A stretch of DNA of 11,537 nucleotides, taken from positions 1 through 11,537 of the forward strand of contig CANGOK010000084.1 of NCBI GenBank assembly GCA_947455285.1, given 5' to 3'. Every line of letters starts with the position of its first letter. The first letter of the stretch is position 1. This DNA comes from Beijerinckiaceae bacterium (GTDB taxonomy: Bacteria > Pseudomonadota > Alphaproteobacteria > Rhizobiales > Beijerinckiaceae). Position numbers and translations under genes: made by a program. The notes below the pieces were generated by a model. That model did not search any database. It saw only the letters and a list, made by a program, of their open reading frames with translations, and had not been told where the DNA came from. Shown here piece by piece: positions 1 to 8,132 of the stretch.

Positions 1-13
1 AGCAACGTCCAAC

Positions 14-238
14 GTGTCCGCAGGCTCAACTTCACGGCCGACAGGTTCCCACCGAATGCGTCTCTGTCGGGCCCGCAGAAGCGCCGGGCTGCGCTGCCTG
101 ACGCTGGAGATCCGGGAGGCCGAAATCGCCGCCCTGATCAGGAAGGGCCTGCTACGTCTCGACAGCCGACAGGACAATGCTGCCGTCCGCAATGCGTTTT
201 ATTCGCTTCTTGACCGCCACCTTGGCGGCGGCATGTGA
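14..238 (+). CDS. Small hypothetical protein, possible mobile-element cargo (start uncertain)
   Basis: About 74 residues; function not recognised. The N-terminal part is Arg-rich and ends in RARRSAGLRCLTLEI. It is followed by a predicted amphipathic helical region (EAEIAALIRKGLL) and a C-terminal helix ending in YSLLDRHLGG. The pattern 'RxRRxxGLRCLTLElREaEIdaLirkGLL' recalls short uncharacterised proteins common in Hyphomicrobiales genomes, often beside phage-like or integrated DNA; that is from memory, not from a search. The frame is open to the left edge of the window, so the GTG at 14 is only the first possible start. An in-frame ATG at 56 would leave too little ahead of the conserved part, and neither has a clear ribosome site. 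The next gene starts 26 bp downstream and may be co-transcribed. The Arg-rich N-terminus could bind nucleic acid, but this is speculation. Confidence 0.55.
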   Translation: MSAGSTSRPTGSHRMRLCRARRSAGLRCLTLEIREAEIAALIRKGLLRLDSRQDNAAVRNAFYSLLDRHLGGGM

Positions 239-264
239 CACGTCACTAAACAACGGAGGTTTCG

Positions 265-513
265 ATGGCCAGATACAGCAAAAACCTCGTCACCGGCCGC
301 CAGCTCCGCGCTGCTCGGATTTTGGCTGGGCTGACCCAGAGGACGCTGGGGGCGGCGCTGGGCGTTGATGAACGCGCCGTACGCTTCTGGGAGCGCAAGC
401 ACGACCGGCAGCCCACCAGCGCCCCCAATGACGCCCGCATTGAGCAGGCGTTGCTGGAGCACGGCGTCATTTTATTCGCCGAACCATCGCCGGGGGCGAG
501 GTTGGCGAAATAA
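265..513 (+). CDS. Small XRE-like helix-turn-helix DNA-binding protein
   Basis: An 82-residue protein that is almost entirely one helix-turn-helix domain, roughly residues 10-45. The helix GRQLRAARILAGLTQRTLG is followed by a turn and a recognition helix (VDERAVRFWERK). The LTQxxLGxxLGVDxRxVrxWE pattern is that of Cro/C1 or XRE-type regulators. It has no ligand-binding or dimerisation domain beyond about 25 C-terminal residues. The ATG at 265 is supported by GGAGG at 255-259 with 5-base spacing. The gene follows the upstream small ORF by 26 bp. Single-domain regulators of this kind are typical of prophages, integrative elements and toxin-antitoxin loci. Its place beside the 3' face of a tRNA gene fits the edge of such an element. 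Its operator is unknown; the inverted repeat at 536-587 just downstream is one candidate. The domain call is firm; the biological role is inference. Confidence 0.8.
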   Translation: MARYSKNLVTGRQLRAARILAGLTQRTLGAALGVDERAVRFWERKHDRQPTSAPNDARIEQALLEHGVILFAEPSPGARLAK

Positions 514-535
514 GTTCCTGTCCGGCAGTGTTGGT

Positions 536-587
536 GAAAACCGGTAATTTTCCCATACATACGCGCGCACGCGCGCGACCGGTTTTC
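536..587. repeat. Inverted repeat flanking an alternating purine/pyrimidine tract
   Basis: GAAAACCGGT at 536-545 is repeated in exact inverted form as ACCGGTTTTC at 578-587. The 32 bases between include a CG/CA alternating run at about 560-577 (ACGCGCGCACGCGCGCG), a sequence type able to adopt left-handed DNA under negative supercoiling. No T-tract follows, so it is not a standard terminator for the HTH gene. It could be an operator for the HTH protein 23 bp upstream or part of an attachment or recombination region. The repeat is seen directly; the role is unknown. Confidence 0.6.
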
Positions 588-696
588 GGCGAAGAGACTG
601 GACCGGCACGCCCCCCTCAATAATCCGGGCGGACGGTCCCAGCCGTCGTCAACGACAGTCGCAGGAGGGCATCAGGCGGCGAGGAGTCTGAATTGT

Positions 697-716
697 TGGT
701 AGCTATGTGGTAGCTA
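697..716. repeat. 9-bp direct repeat TGGTAGCTA at 11-bp period
   Basis: TGGTAGCTA occurs at 697-705 and again at 708-716, so the copies lie one helical turn apart on the same DNA face. The core TAGCTA is itself palindromic. The pair lies about 48 bp beyond the 3' end of tRNA-Arg. Closely spaced direct repeats beside a tRNA 3' end resemble arm-type sites of tyrosine integrases, but no integrase gene is visible and this role is inferred. Confidence 0.55.
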
Positions 717-763
717 GGACGTTTTCGCTCGTCACCAAAAATCCGCTAAACTATTGATTTTAT

Positions 764-840
764 TGGCGCACCCGACACGATTCGAACGTGTGACCTTTGC
801 CTTCGGAGGGCAACGCTCTATCCAGCTGAGCTACGGGTGC
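764..840 (-). tRNA. tRNA-Arg (anticodon CCG)
   Basis: On the minus strand the 77-base gene folds into a full cloverleaf. The acceptor stem is GCACCCG/CGGGTGC, the D arm is GCTC...GAGC and the anticodon stem is TTGCC/GGCAA. The loop CTCCGAA places CCG at positions 34-36, which reads the Arg codon CGG. The T arm is ACACG-TTCGAAT-CGTGT. The discriminator is G73 and the CCA end is encoded at 764-766. T8, T33 and the TTCGAAT loop are all in place, so the gene appears intact. Its 3' end points towards the small-gene/HTH block, the orientation in which integrases commonly use tRNA genes as attachment sites. Confidence 0.97.
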
Positions 841-884
841 AGGCCGTTTCCGGCTTGGTTGGTCGCGAGCGACGAACCGACGGT

Positions 885-913
885 CTTTTAGCCGATCCTT
901 GAGGCTTGGGCAA
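885..913 (-). promoter_or_regulatory. Candidate sigma-70 promoter for tRNA-Arg
   Basis: On the minus strand TTGCCC (908-913) and TAAAAG (885-890) are separated by exactly 17 bases. Each matches four of six consensus positions. The tRNA begins 44 bases after the -10 hexamer, a normal leader length. The match is modest, and read-through from the MFS gene upstream is also possible. Confidence 0.3.
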
Positions 914-930
914 TGCGCCTTGCGGGCGCC

Positions 931-2385
931 TCACAGCTTGCCGCTTCCGTGGGACTTGAGCGGGCGCTCCTCCATGGCGGCGAGGGCTGCGGCCGAGAGT
1001 AGGAATCCAATGGCGCCGGCGAGGAAGATCCATCGAAATTGCGTCACATAGTCAGGCCCGTGAGCCGCGTCCGCCACCGCGCTCAGCTCGCTGATGCCCG
1101 CGCCGATGGCCAAGGCGCCGAAAACGGCGACGCCTACGGCTGCGCCGATGTTGCGCATGAATGTGATCATTGCGGTCGCCGTGCCCAGTTCGTGCCTCGC
1201 CACCGAGTTCTGCACGGATATTGTGGTGACTGGGAAGACGCCGCCAACTGCGATGGAAACCAGGGTGAAAAGGATTTCAATCGTCAGTAGCGACATGCCT
1301 TCGGGGCGGAAGTAGAGCGGCAGAAGGCAAAGACCGCCCACGATCAATCCGAGCATGGGCGCGATCTTGTAGTGGCGGACTCTGACCATGATTCTGCCGC
1401 AGGCGACTGCGCCGATGGTGGAGCCCGTCATAAGTGGCAGCAGCGCGAGGCCCGATTGGGTGGCGGTGAGGCCGATCACCGTCTCGAAATAAATCGGCAC
1501 ATAGATCGACAAGCCAACGAACACGCCCATGCACAGGCCGACCGAGCTGCTGGCTGACAGCACCACCGGATTGGATAGCAGTCCCAGTGGAATGAGCGGC
1601 TCGGCCGCGGTGCGAAGCCGCCAAGTCAGCAGTGCGATGGCGACTGCGGCGCCGGCCATCAAGCCCAACACCGGCGTCGAGCCCCATGGGTAGCGTGTGC
1701 CGCCCCAGCTCAGCATTAGCTGCACCAGCATCGAGGCCAGCACCAGCAGGCCCGCGCCCGCAAAATCGAGCTTGTGGGGTCGTTCGTGACGGGGCAAACG
1801 CTTGAGCTTGGAATCGGTCATGAACCAGGCGGCGAGGCAGATCGGAAGATTGATCCAGAAGATCATCGACCAATGCCATTTATCCGCCAGATAGCCACCG
1901 AGCGCTGGGCCGAGCAGGCTCGCCGTCGTCCACATGATCGAGGTGTAGATCTGGTATTTCGGGCGCTCGAGGGGCGAAACGATGTCGCCGATGATGGTCA
2001 TGGCGAGCGACATCAGCCCGCCGCCGCCGATGGCCTGAAGGGCGCGAGCCAGCGCCAGCGTGATCATCGTCGGTGCGAGCGCGCACAAGACCGAGCCCAG
2101 CGCGAACAGGCCGATGGCCCAAAGCAGCATGATGCGGCGGCCGTGGATGTCGCTCAGCTTGCCATAAAGTGGCGTAGCTGCCGTCGAGACCAGCAGATAG
2201 GAGGTCACGATCCAGGGCAGATGCTCCACATCGCCAAGCTCGCGCCCGATGGTGGGCATGGCCGGGCCGATGATGGTCGTGTCGAGAGCGCCGGGAAACA
2301 TGGCCATCATCAGGCCCGCCATGATCGAGCCGATCTCACGCTTCGTGAGCTTGCCGGCGGGCGCGTTGAGGGAATCGTCAGCCAT
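931..2385 (-). CDS. MFS multidrug exporter, DHA2 (EmrB/QacA) type, 14 helices
   Basis: A 484-residue inner-membrane protein expected to expel toxic organic compounds by proton antiport. Family motifs appear in order: the 'LDTTIIGPAMPTIG' motif of helix 1 with Asp35; motif A GKLSDIHGRR at 75-84 in the loop between helices 2 and 3; motif B RALQAIGGGG from Arg114; and antiporter motif C GPALGGYLAD at 159-168. The length and number of hydrophobic segments fit the 14-helix DHA2 family rather than 12-helix carriers. No EmrA-like membrane-fusion partner or TetR/MarR regulator adjoins it. The ATG at 2385 has only a weak GAG upstream, and an AGGAG lies 14 bases away, which is too far to be ideal. The gene starts 72 bp after recQ ends on the same strand, so co-transcription is possible. 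The substrate cannot be predicted. Confidence 0.93.
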   Translation of the reverse strand: MADDSLNAPAGKLTKREIGSIMAGLMMAMFPGALDTTIIGPAMPTIGRELGDVEHLPWIVTSYLLVSTAATPLYGKLSDIHGRRIMLLWAIGLFALGSVLCALAPTMITLALARALQAIGGGGLMSLAMTIIGDIVSPLERPKYQIYTSIMWTTASLLGPALGGYLADKWHWSMIFWINLPICLAAWFMTDSKLKRLPRHERPHKLDFAGAGLLVLASMLVQLMLSWGGTRYPWGSTPVLGLMAGAAVAIALLTWRLRTAAEPLIPLGLLSNPVVLSASSSVGLCMGVFVGLSIYVPIYFETVIGLTATQSGLALLPLMTGSTIGAVACGRIMVRVRHYKIAPMLGLIVGGLCLLPLYFRPEGMSLLTIEILFTLVSIAVGGVFPVTTISVQNSVARHELGTATAMITFMRNIGAAVGVAVFGALAIGAGISELSAVADAAHGPDYVTQFRWIFLAGAIGFLLSAAALAAMEERPLKSHGSGKL

Positions 2386-2457
2386 ATGTTCTCGCAGGGC
2401 TCCTACCGTGCGCCTTCACCCATGGGTCAGCGCGCGCTTTGCCGCAAGCCCATCGGC

Positions 2458-4392
<1,935 letters not shown>

Positions 4393-4397
4393 TTCGG

Positions 4398-4402
4398 CTC
4401 CT
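4398..4402 (-). promoter_or_regulatory. Ribosome binding site for the likely recQ start
   Basis: AGGAG on the minus strand lies 5 bases before the GTG at 4390-4392, which is in frame with recQ. No comparable site precedes any rare-codon alternative downstream (ATT 4359, CTG 4335, ATC 4332, ATC 4287), nor the internal GTG at 4176. This is the main reason to place the ancestral start at 4392 despite the amber codon ten codons later. Confidence 0.6.
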
Positions 4403-4438
4403 GCGACCCTTGGCCTCGCGGCTGCGTGATCGTGCTGG

Positions 4439-4467
4439 TTGTTTGTCGGACCCTCCTAAACTATAGT
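4439..4467 (+). promoter_or_regulatory. Candidate sigma-70 promoter of the cytochrome c gene
   Basis: TTGTTT (4439-4444) and TATAGT (4462-4467) are separated by exactly 17 bases. The -10 matches five of six consensus positions. Transcription would start near 4474, giving a leader of about 85 bases. The -10 lies inside a perfect 10-bp palindrome AACTATAGTT (4459-4468), so TATAGT can also be read on the minus strand towards recQ, although no good -35 was found for that direction. Confidence 0.45.
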
Positions 4468-4481
4468 TCGCGCCGCGCGAA
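4467..4481. promoter_or_regulatory. Palindrome at predicted transcription start, possible operator
   Basis: TTCGCG-CCG-CGCGAA is a perfect 6+3+6 inverted repeat directly downstream of the candidate -10 and covering the predicted start of the cytochrome c transcript. Its position is that of a repressor operator between divergent genes. The base composition (CG-rich) makes chance palindromes fairly likely, and no cognate regulator is encoded nearby. Confidence 0.3.
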
Positions 4482-4557
4482 AATCGGCTCCCTTGGGGGC
4501 GAGGAAAAACTGGCGCGGCGTCAAGGTGCTTACGCTCCTTTGGAAGGACAATTTACG

Positions 4558-4956
4558 ATGACGAATATCCTGAAGATCGCGGCTGTGGCCGCCAGCCTCG
4601 CCTTTCTCGGCGTTGCCCCCGCTCTCGCCGATGGCGACGCCGCCGCTGGCAAGGCCGCGTTCAACCAGTGCAAGGCCTGCCATCAGGTCGGCCCCGAAGC
4701 CAAGAACGGCGTTGGCCCGACGCTGAACGGCATTGTGGGCCGCAAGGCTGGCGAAGCGGCTGGCTACAACTATTCGGACGCCAACAAGGCCTCGGGCATC
4801 ACCTGGGATGAGGCGAACCTCAAGGAGTATCTGACGGACCCGAAGGCCAAGGTGCCCGGCACGAAGATGATCTTCCCTGGCATCAAGCGCGAGAAGCAGC
4901 TTGAGGACCTGATCGCCTATCTCAAGGAGATCAAGGCGGACGGCAGCGGCGTCTGA
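4558..4956 (+). CDS. Secreted mono-haem class I cytochrome c (c2/c550 type)
   Basis: A 132-residue periplasmic electron carrier. Residues 1-24 are a Sec signal peptide with hydrophobic core and an ALA|DG cleavage site, giving a mature protein of about 108 residues. Haem is attached at CKACH (Cys38, Cys41, His42), and the distal ligand is Met104 in PGTKMIFPG. The GVGPTLNGIVGRKAG loop, the YSDANKASGITWDE segment and the C-terminal helix KQLEDLIAYLK are those of the c2/mitochondrial-like class I family. Such proteins carry electrons between the bc1 complex and terminal oxidases, or from periplasmic dehydrogenases; the partner here is unknown. ATG 4558 is chosen because AAGGA (4544-4548) precedes it and the signal peptide begins there. 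The frame is open further upstream, but that part has no family likeness. A 9-bp hairpin (4972-4999) follows the stop. Confidence 0.95.
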   Translation: MTNILKIAAVAASLAFLGVAPALADGDAAAGKAAFNQCKACHQVGPEAKNGVGPTLNGIVGRKAGEAAGYNYSDANKASGITWDEANLKEYLTDPKAKVPGTKMIFPGIKREKQLEDLIAYLKEIKADGSGV

Positions 4957-4971
4957 TCGCCTGAAAGTCAC

Positions 4972-4999
4972 CGACGCGCCGGGCTCCCTCGGCGCGTCG
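4972..4999 (+). promoter_or_regulatory. Hairpin after the cytochrome c gene
   Basis: CGACGCGCC (4972-4980) and GGCGCGTCG (4991-4999) form a perfect 9-bp GC-rich stem with a 10-base loop, 15 bases after the cytochrome c stop. It is followed by AAAAGG, not a T-run, so a simple intrinsic terminator is unlikely. It may protect the 3' end of the cytochrome message or partly block read-through into the dehydratase gene, whose ribosome site begins right after the stem. Confidence 0.55.
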
Positions 5000-5013
5000 A
5001 AAAGGACAGGTTC

Positions 5014-5391
5014 ATGAGCAGCGGCGCCCCTTTGCAGGTTTATGAGGCGTCAGTGATCGCCAAGCGGCTTACTGGCTCCTTGCGCCACTGGCGCCATCAG
5101 GACGGGCGCCTCGTGCGCATCTATCGCACCGGCGGCTGGAAGGGGACCTTGATGGTGGTCAACGCCATCGGCCATCTCGCTGAAGCCGCCTGGCACCACC
5201 CTGAAATTCTCGCCACTTACTCCGCCGTGGAAGTGCGCCTCGACACCCATGATGCTGGCGGCGTCACGGATCGTGATTTCGAGCTGGCGACACGCATCGA
5301 AGATGTCGTGCAGTGGCGCCCGGTCGCTGGCGGCGCGCTTGAGGGCGCGCCGACCGATCCGGCGCATCTTTACATTGTCTACGACGACTGA
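5014..5391 (+). CDS. phhB: Pterin-4a-carbinolamine dehydratase (4a-hydroxytetrahydrobiopterin dehydratase)
   Basis: A 125-residue cytosolic protein of the PCD/DCoH family, which dehydrates 4a-hydroxytetrahydrobiopterin so that the pterin cofactor of aromatic amino acid hydroxylases can be recycled. The signature WHHPEI...Y...THDAGGVTDRDFELA is present, with His61, His62 and His79 at the positions of the three catalytic histidines and Asp88 after them. The domain fills residues 8-99. About 25 further residues (QWRPVAGG to YIVYDD) extend past the usual end. The ATG is supported by AAGGA (5002-5006) with 7-base spacing. No phenylalanine hydroxylase gene is in the window, so a pterin-recycling role is by family only. 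Some bacterial PCD-like proteins have other roles (molybdopterin- or RuBisCO-linked). The stop lies 3 bp from the convergent livF stop, and no terminator was seen there. Confidence 0.9.
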   Translation: MSSGAPLQVYEASVIAKRLTGSLRHWRHQDGRLVRIYRTGGWKGTLMVVNAIGHLAEAAWHHPEILATYSAVEVRLDTHDAGGVTDRDFELATRIEDVVQWRPVAGGALEGAPTDPAHLYIVYDD

Positions 5392-5394
5392 TTT

Positions 5395-6117
5395 TTAATG
5401 CGCCACGCCGAGGTAAGCGTCCCGGACGGCGGAATCGTTGCTCAGCTGATCCGCTGGTCCGTGGATAGAGATGCGGCCATTCTCCATCACGTAGCCGTAG
5501 TCGGCGACTTCCAGCGCCGCAGCCGCGAATTGCTCCACGAGAAGCATGGTGATTCGCCGCTCTTTTAGCCGCGCCACCGTGGCGAAGACTTCCTCCACCA
5601 GTTTTGGCGCAAGACCCATTGAGGGCTCGTCGAGCAGCAGCACCTCGGGGTTGAGCATGAGCGCGCGCGCCATGGCCAGCATCTGCTGTTCGCCGCCCGA
5701 CAGGGTCCCCGCAAGCTGGTTCCTACGCTCCTTGAGGCGCGGGAAGAGCTCGAACATGCGGTCGAGGTCGGCCGAGGTGTCGCCCCTGGGGCGCATTCCC
5801 GTGAAGCGCGTGAAGGCGCCCAGCAGAAGATTGTCGGTCACTGGCAGGGTCGGGAACACACGCCGGCCTTCCGGCGAATGGGCCATGCCGCGCCGGGTGA
5901 TCTCATAGGCCGGCAGGCCGGCGATGTCCTTGCCGTCGAGGCGGATGGAGCCCGACTGGGGCTCGATCATGCCAGACAGCGCGCGCAGGGTCGTCGTCTT
6001 GCCCGCGCCATTGGAGCCGATGAGCGTGACGAGCCGTCCCTGCGGGACCTCAAGGCTGATGCCGTGCAGCACCTGCACCTTGCCGTAGCCTGCGACCAGA
6101 TTTTCGATCGTGAGCAT
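5395..6117 (-). CDS. livF: Branched-chain amino acid ABC transporter, ATPase LivF
   Basis: A 240-residue cytoplasmic ATPase, last gene of the liv operon. Walker A is GSNGAGKTT (34-42), the Q-loop region HSPEGRRVFP is typical of LivF, the ABC signature is LSGGEQQ (139-145), and Walker B is LLLDEP with Asp163 and Glu164. The switch position reads VEQF, with Gln in place of His, as is usual for LivF. Tyr11 in VAGYGKVQ stacks on the adenine. The ATG at 6117 is preferred over starts further upstream because GAGGAG lies 6 bases before it and the LivF family begins at MLTIENL; the longer frame would overlap the end of livMG. The gap to the livMG stop is 10 bp, so translation is coupled. It pairs with the LivG half of the preceding protein to form the ATPase dimer. 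Confidence 0.96.
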   Translation of the reverse strand: MLTIENLVAGYGKVQVLHGISLEVPQGRLVTLIGSNGAGKTTTLRALSGMIEPQSGSIRLDGKDIAGLPAYEITRRGMAHSPEGRRVFPTLPVTDNLLLGAFTRFTGMRPRGDTSADLDRMFELFPRLKERRNQLAGTLSGGEQQMLAMARALMLNPEVLLLDEPSMGLAPKLVEEVFATVARLKERRITMLLVEQFAAAALEVADYGYVMENGRISIHGPADQLSNDSAVRDAYLGVAH

Positions 6118-6127
6118 GGCGATCTCC

Positions 6128-8131
6128 TCAGGCGGCCGCAGCGGCGGCGCCGCCGAGATAGGCTTCGATGACGCGCGGATCGGCTTGCACTTCCGCGGGC
6201 TTTCCTTCCGCGATCTTCTGGCCGAAATCGAGAACGCTGACCTTGTCGCAGACGGACATGACGACATCCATGTGATGTTCGATCAGGATCACCGTGATGC
6301 CCTGATTGCGGATCTTGCGGATGATCGAGACGAGATCCTTGATGTCGGGCGCGGTCAGACCCGCTGCGGGCTCGTCCAGCAGCAGAAGCTGCGGGTCGAG
6401 CGCCAGAGCGCGACCGATTTCCAGAAGACGCTGCTTGCCATAGGGCAGGTTGCGCGCCTCTTCATTGGCCAGGCTCTCCAGGCCCACGAAGGAGAGGATG
6501 CTCGCCGCGCGTTTGCGCGCCGCTTCCTCTTCGCGCCTTGCGCGAGGCGTCGCCGCCGCGACATCGAAGAAGGTCGCGCCATAGGTATGGTGCAGGCCCA
6601 CCAGCACGTTCTCGATCAGCGTCAGTTCACCGAAGAGCTGGACGTTCTGGAAGGTGCGCGCCACGCCCTTCGCCGCGATCTGCGGCGATTTGAGCCCCGC
6701 AATTCCATCGCCCCGGAAATTGATGTCGCCGGAGGTAGGGATATAGATGCCCGTCAGCACGTTCATCATCGTCGACTTGCCCGAGCCATTGGGGCCGATA
6801 AGCCCATGGATCGTGCCGCGCCGCACGTCGAGATCGACGCGGTCGAGCGCGCGAAGGCCGCCGAACTGCATGACGACCTGACTGACATTGAGCAAGCTGT
6901 CGCCGCCGTCGCTCGCCCGCACAAGCGCTTCACCCGCCGCGCCATGGGCGTCAATCACCGCATGGGCGCGAACCCAGTCGGGACGAACCGCGCCGACGAG
7001 CTGCTTGAGGAAACCCACGATGCCGTCGGGCAAGTAGTAGACGACGAAGAGGATCATCAGGCCGAAGATCGTCAGCTTGAAGTCGGTGATGCGCTGGAGC
7101 ATCAGCGAGAAGGCGTAGAACGCCAGACACAGAACGACCGGGACGATGGTCTGCCGGCGCTTCTCGGGCTTGCGCAGATAGGTCCAGACGCCGGCGGCGA
7201 CCGCAATCACCGCGATCATAAGGGCGACGCGGCGGAAGAGCTCGATGTCAGACAGAAGGTTCGGCAGATAGACCACGATGGCCGCGCCGATGATCGGCCC
7301 AAGCCGCGATTTGCGGCCGCCCATGGTCACGGCCAGCAGGAAGGTGATCGACAGTTCGAAGCTGAAATTGTTCGGGGCGATATATTGCTCCGAATAGGCG
7401 AAGAGCACGCCCGCCAGCCCCGCGAAAGCCGCGCTGGTGACGAAGGCGATGACCTTGTGGCGATAGACGCTGACGCCCATGCAGTCCGATGCGATGGGGC
7501 TGTCGCGCAGGGCCTCGAAGGCGCGTCCCAGATGCGAGGCCAGCACGCGGTTGATGACAACCACGGTCAGCAGCAAGAAGAAGCCGCAGACATAGAAATA
7601 TTGAACCTCGCGCATGCGCTTGGCGTTCATGTCGAATATGGGCAGCGCATCGCCCCAGTCGCGCCAGTCGAAGAAGGTGGGCGTGTTGAGCGTGACGCCA
7701 AGCGGGCCATTTGTGAGATTGAAATTACCCAGCCATGGGCCAAGATCCGTCATTTCGTTGATGAGGATCTGCACGATGGTGCCAAAGGCCAGCGTCACCA
7801 TGGCGAGATAGGGGCCTGTGACGCGCAGGGCGGGCAGGGCGAGCAGCAGGCCAAATAGCGCCGCGACCATGGGGCCGAGCACCAGCGAGGGCCAGAAACC
7901 CAGCTTCAGGTGCACAAGCAGGGAGCCCGCCGTATAGGCGCCGATGCCAAACAGCGCCGCATGGCCGATGGAGACTTCGCCCGTATAGCCAAAGACGATG
8001 TCGAGCCCGAGCGTCACGATCGCAAAGATCGCGATGGTGACGAGCAGATGCAGATAATAGGGGCTCGTCACCATGAAGGGGCAGATAAGGATCGCGGCGA
8101 TCGCGACGAGGGGGAAAAGGCCCTTGCGCAT
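6128..8131 (-). CDS. livMG: Fused LivM permease and LivG ATPase of a branched-chain amino acid transporter
   Basis: A 667-residue two-domain protein. Residues 1-380 are a LivM-type permease, with VFGYTGEVSIGHAALFGIGAY (46-66) and the coupling region GRAFEALRDSPIASDCMGV (202-220). A linker of about 30 residues joins it to a LivG-type ATPase (412-660), with Walker A GPNGSGKST (446-454), Q-loop Gln495, signature LPYGKQRLLEIG (562-573), Walker B LLLLDEP (582-588) and switch His619. In most organisms these are separate genes; fusions occur in the family. There is no stop or frameshift at the junction. Residues about 301-350 add two hydrophobic segments between the usual penultimate helices and the final IFGLMILFVVYYLPDG, an insertion that keeps topology even. 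The C-terminus is a run of alanines. The gene starts one base after the livH stop, with AAGAAGG inside the livH end serving as ribosome site. Confidence 0.96.
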   Translation of the reverse strand: MRKGLFPLVAIAAILICPFMVTSPYYLHLLVTIAIFAIVTLGLDIVFGYTGEVSIGHAALFGIGAYTAGSLLVHLKLGFWPSLVLGPMVAALFGLLLALPALRVTGPYLAMVTLAFGTIVQILINEMTDLGPWLGNFNLTNGPLGVTLNTPTFFDWRDWGDALPIFDMNAKRMREVQYFYVCGFFLLLTVVVINRVLASHLGRAFEALRDSPIASDCMGVSVYRHKVIAFVTSAAFAGLAGVLFAYSEQYIAPNNFSFELSITFLLAVTMGGRKSRLGPIIGAAIVVYLPNLLSDIELFRRVALMIAVIAVAAGVWTYLRKPEKRRQTIVPVVLCLAFYAFSLMLQRITDFKLTIFGLMILFVVYYLPDGIVGFLKQLVGAVRPDWVRAHAVIDAHGAAGEALVRASDGGDSLLNVSQVVMQFGGLRALDRVDLDVRRGTIHGLIGPNGSGKSTMMNVLTGIYIPTSGDINFRGDGIAGLKSPQIAAKGVARTFQNVQLFGELTLIENVLVGLHHTYGATFFDVAAATPRARREEEAARKRAASILSFVGLESLANEEARNLPYGKQRLLEIGRALALDPQLLLLDEPAAGLTAPDIKDLVSIIRKIRNQGITVILIEHHMDVVMSVCDKVSVLDFGQKIAEGKPAEVQADPRVIEAYLGGAAAAAA

Positions 8132-8132
8132 G

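Larger units (their letters stand above)
514..763. other. Non-coding stretch between HTH gene and tRNA-Arg, probable integration flank
   Basis: No convincing gene is seen on either strand. The stretch contains a 10-bp perfect inverted repeat flanking an alternating CG/CA tract (536-587), a 9-bp direct repeat at 11-bp period (697-716) and an AT-rich segment (737-764) running up to the tRNA 3' end. This is what is expected of DNA next to a tRNA used as an integrase attachment site, but no second copy of the tRNA 3' end occurs in the window. Confidence 0.5.

Noticed and set aside
737..761. Possible terminator after tRNA-Arg (AAAATC...GATTTT on the minus strand)
   Set aside because: The stem is six base pairs, mostly A-T, with a 12-base loop and almost no following T-run; too weak to call.
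915..929. Short hairpin GCGCC-N5-GGCGC after the MFS gene
   Set aside because: Five base pairs and no T-run; expected by chance at this G+C content.
6110..7858. A 582-codon plus-strand open frame opposite livMG
   Set aside because: Low-complexity, Asp/His/Arg/Gln-rich translation without family features. It is a by-product of the high-GC third-position bias of the livMG gene on the other strand.
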